A stretch of 8,095 bases of DNA, taken from an uncultured Clostridia bacterium (lineage in GTDB: Bacteria; Bacillota; Clostridia; TANB77; CAG-508). Position 1 is the stretch's first letter, and the number at the start of each line of letters is the position of its first letter. Made by a program: the position numbers and the translations under genes. Below are positions 6,395 to 8,095 of the stretch, one piece after another. The stretch spans positions 1 to 8,095 of the forward strand of contig CASTFX010000048.1 of assembly GCA_949448405.1 (NCBI GenBank). The letters run 5' to 3'. The notes beneath the pieces are model-generated. The model saw only the letters and a program-made list of their open reading frames with translations, was not told the DNA's origin and searched no databases.

Positions 6395-8095
6395 ATGATA
6401 AAAAAATTAGCACAGCAAATTAAGGACGTAAAAAGAGAAGCAATTCTATCACCAATATTTGTTGCACTAGAAACTATTATGGAGGTTATAATTCCGTTTT
6501 TAATGGCATTCTTGATAGATGATGGTATAAATAAAGGGGATATAAACTCTGTATATAAAATAGGAGCACTTCTAATAATTTGTACTGCTGCTTCGCTAAT
6601 ATTTGGAATAATATCTGGTAGGCTTTCTGCAAAAGCCGCATCAGGATTTGCAAGAAATTTAAGACAAAGTATGTACTATAAGGTACAAGACTTTTCGTTT
6701 TCAAACATAGACAAATTTTCGACAGCAAGTATAATTACTAGACATACTACAGACATAACATTTGTTCAAATGTCATTTCAAATGATAATACGTATAGCAA
6801 TAAAAATGCCATTAATGTTAATATTCTCATTAATAATGGCATTTGCTATCAATGCCAAATTATCTTTGATATTCTTAGGAATAGTACCATTTTTAGGAAT
6901 AGGATTATACTTGATAGCAACAAAAGCTCATCCAATATTTGAACATACATTTACAATATATGATAAGTTAAATGAAGCAGTACAAGAAAATATAAGAGGG
7001 ATAAGAGTTGTAAAATCATATGTAACAGAAGATAAAGAAATAGAAAAATTTAATAAAACATCTAAAGAAATATATAATAACTTTTTAAAGGCAGAAAAAA
7101 TAGTTGCATTAAATAATCCATTAATGCAATTTTCAATTAATATTGTTATAGTTCTAATCTCTTGGATAGGTGGAACATTAATAATAAATTCAAGTTTAAC
7201 AACAGGAGAGCTAACAAGCTTAATATCATACGCAATGCAAACATTAAATGCACTTATGCTACTATCAATGGTGCTTGTTATGATAATGATTTCAAGAGCT
7301 TCTGCTGAGAGAATTGTAGAGATATTAGACGAAGAAAGTACTTTGAAAAACAAAGAAAATCCAATAACAGAAGTGAAAGATGGAAGTGTATCATTTAAGA
7401 ATGTAAGCTTCAGCTATGTAAATGATAATAAAAAAACATGCCTAAAAGATATAAATATAGACATAAAATCAGGAGAAACTGTAGGAATAATAGGAGGAAC
7501 AGGAAGTTCAAAAACTACATTTGTTCAATTAATACCAAGACTTTTTGATGTAACAGATGGAGAAGTTGAAGTTGGAGGAATAAATGTAAAAGATTATGAA
7601 TTAACTGCTTTAAGAAATCAAGTAGCAATGGTATTGCAGAAAAATGTATTGTTTTCAGGAACTATCAAAGAAAATCTAAAATGGGGAAATGAAAATGCAA
7701 CTGATGAAGAATTAGTAAAAGCTTGCAAAGAAGCACAAGCAGATGAATTTATAAGGTCCTTTCCAAATGGTTATGATACATACATTGAACAAGGTGGAAC
7801 TAATGTATCAGGAGGACAAAAACAAAGAATATGTATCGCAAGGGCATTACTTAAAAAGCCTAAAATATTAATATTAGACGATTCAACAAGTGCAGTAGAT
7901 ACAAAAACAGAAAGGTTAATTAGAAAAGCATTCAAAGAAGATATTCCAAATACTACAAAGATAATTATTGCACAAAGGATATCTTCTGTTGAAGATGCAG
8001 ATAAAATCATAGTTTTAGATAATGGAAAAATAAATGGCATAGGAACACATAGAGAATTGCTAGAAAGTAATGAGATTTATAAAGATGTATATACC
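6395..8095 (+). CDS. ABC exporter half-transporter with degenerate catalytic site, 3' end missing
   Basis: The frame is open from ATG 6395 (GAGGG at 6384-6388, 6-nt spacer) to the window edge, 567 codons with no stop. It is a type IV (B-family) exporter half: a membrane domain with about six helices (about 1-310), then a nucleotide-binding domain. ATPase motifs are Walker A GGTGSSKTT (367-375), the Q-loop in MVLQKNVLFSGTIKENL, signature VSGGQKQR (471-478), Walker B ILILDD (491-496) and D-loop STSAVD. Asp496 replaces the catalytic Glu and Gln527 replaces the switch His (IIIAQRISS), so this subunit's own site should hydrolyse poorly. That pattern is known from one partner of heterodimeric exporters such as TM287/288 and BmrCD. 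A second subunit with an intact Glu and His is therefore expected just downstream. Family length suggests only a few residues are missing. The substrate is unknown; drug, lipid or peptide export are all possible. Confidence 0.92.
   Translation, partial: MIKKLAQQIKDVKREAILSPIFVALETIMEVIIPFLMAFLIDDGINKGDINSVYKIGALLIICTAASLIFGIISGRLSAKAASGFARNLRQSMYYKVQDFSFSNIDKFSTASIITRHTTDITFVQMSFQMIIRIAIKMPLMLIFSLIMAFAINAKLSLIFLGIVPFLGIGLYLIATKAHPIFEHTFTIYDKLNEAVQENIRGIRVVKSYVTEDKEIEKFNKTSKEIYNNFLKAEKIVALNNPLMQFSINIVIVLISWIGGTLIINSSLTTGELTSLISYAMQTLNALMLLSMVLVMIMISRASAERIVEILDEESTLKNKENPITEVKDGSVSFKNVSFSYVNDNKKTCLKDINIDIKSGETVGIIGGTGSSKTTFVQLIPRLFDVTDGEVEVGGINVKDYELTALRNQVAMVLQKNVLFSGTIKENLKWGNENATDEELVKACKEAQADEFIRSFPNGYDTYIEQGGTNVSGGQKQRICIARALLKKPKILILDDSTSAVDTKTERLIRKAFKEDIPNTTKIIIAQRISSVEDADKIIVLDNGKINGIGTHRELLESNEIYKDVYT

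Noticed and set aside
1..8095. tRNA, rRNA, CRISPR array, insertion sequence or attachment site
   Set aside because: No regularly spaced repeats, transposase motifs, terminal inverted repeats or cloverleaf-like sequences were seen, and intergenic gaps are nearly all under 85 nt.

Overview
The window is AT-rich. Its Arg codons are almost all AGA/AGG, its ribosome binding sites are AAGGAG-like, and its gene families are Firmicute. This suggests a low-GC Clostridia- or Bacilli-like organism, possibly uncultured. All genes lie on the + strand and are tightly packed.

Layout: (1) 2-286, the 3' end of a transaldolase/fructose-6-phosphate aldolase-like gene, followed by a hairpin at 291-327. (2) 351-776, a small membrane-anchored extracytoplasmic protein of unknown function. 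(3) An 82-nt gap holding an extended -10 promoter very close to the next start codon. (4) 859-4300, a complete riboflavin operon in Bacillus order: ribD, ribE, ribBA, ribH. (5) 4324-6372, a MecA/PBP2a-like class B penicillin-binding protein. (6) 6395-8095, one half of a heterodimeric ABC exporter, cut by the window end. From ribD onward gaps are 14-23 nt with no visible terminator, so 859-8095 may be one transcription unit.

The outstanding signal is in the riboflavin genes. ribD is interrupted twice, ribE once and ribBA once, always in the same way. An in-frame CGG codon stands where the protein family has one ordinary residue, and skipping its C (a +1 shift) makes the next triplet GGN (Gly) and restores a full-length, family-typical protein. 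The four sites are GTA-C-GGC, CTT-C-GGT, GAG-C-GGA and CTT-C-GGA, with the C at 1429, 1700, 2057 and 3645. Without the shift, each frame meets a stop within 1-14 codons after CGG. By eye, these four are the only in-frame CGG codons in about 2,600 codons here. Nine other CGG trinucleotides straddle codon boundaries and disturb nothing. Allowing the shifts gives RibD 360 aa, RibE 211 aa and RibBA 399 aa, close to the usual lengths (about 361, 215 and 398 in B. subtilis, from memory).

Four identical lesions in otherwise intact genes argue against ordinary gene decay. They fit +1 recoding at CGG, which may be an unassigned or starved codon in this organism. A systematic sequencing artefact cannot be excluded from sequence alone. 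RibBA and RibD supply the early pathway steps, RibH makes 6,7-dimethyl-8-ribityllumazine, and RibE converts it to riboflavin. No FMN riboswitch is visible upstream of ribD.
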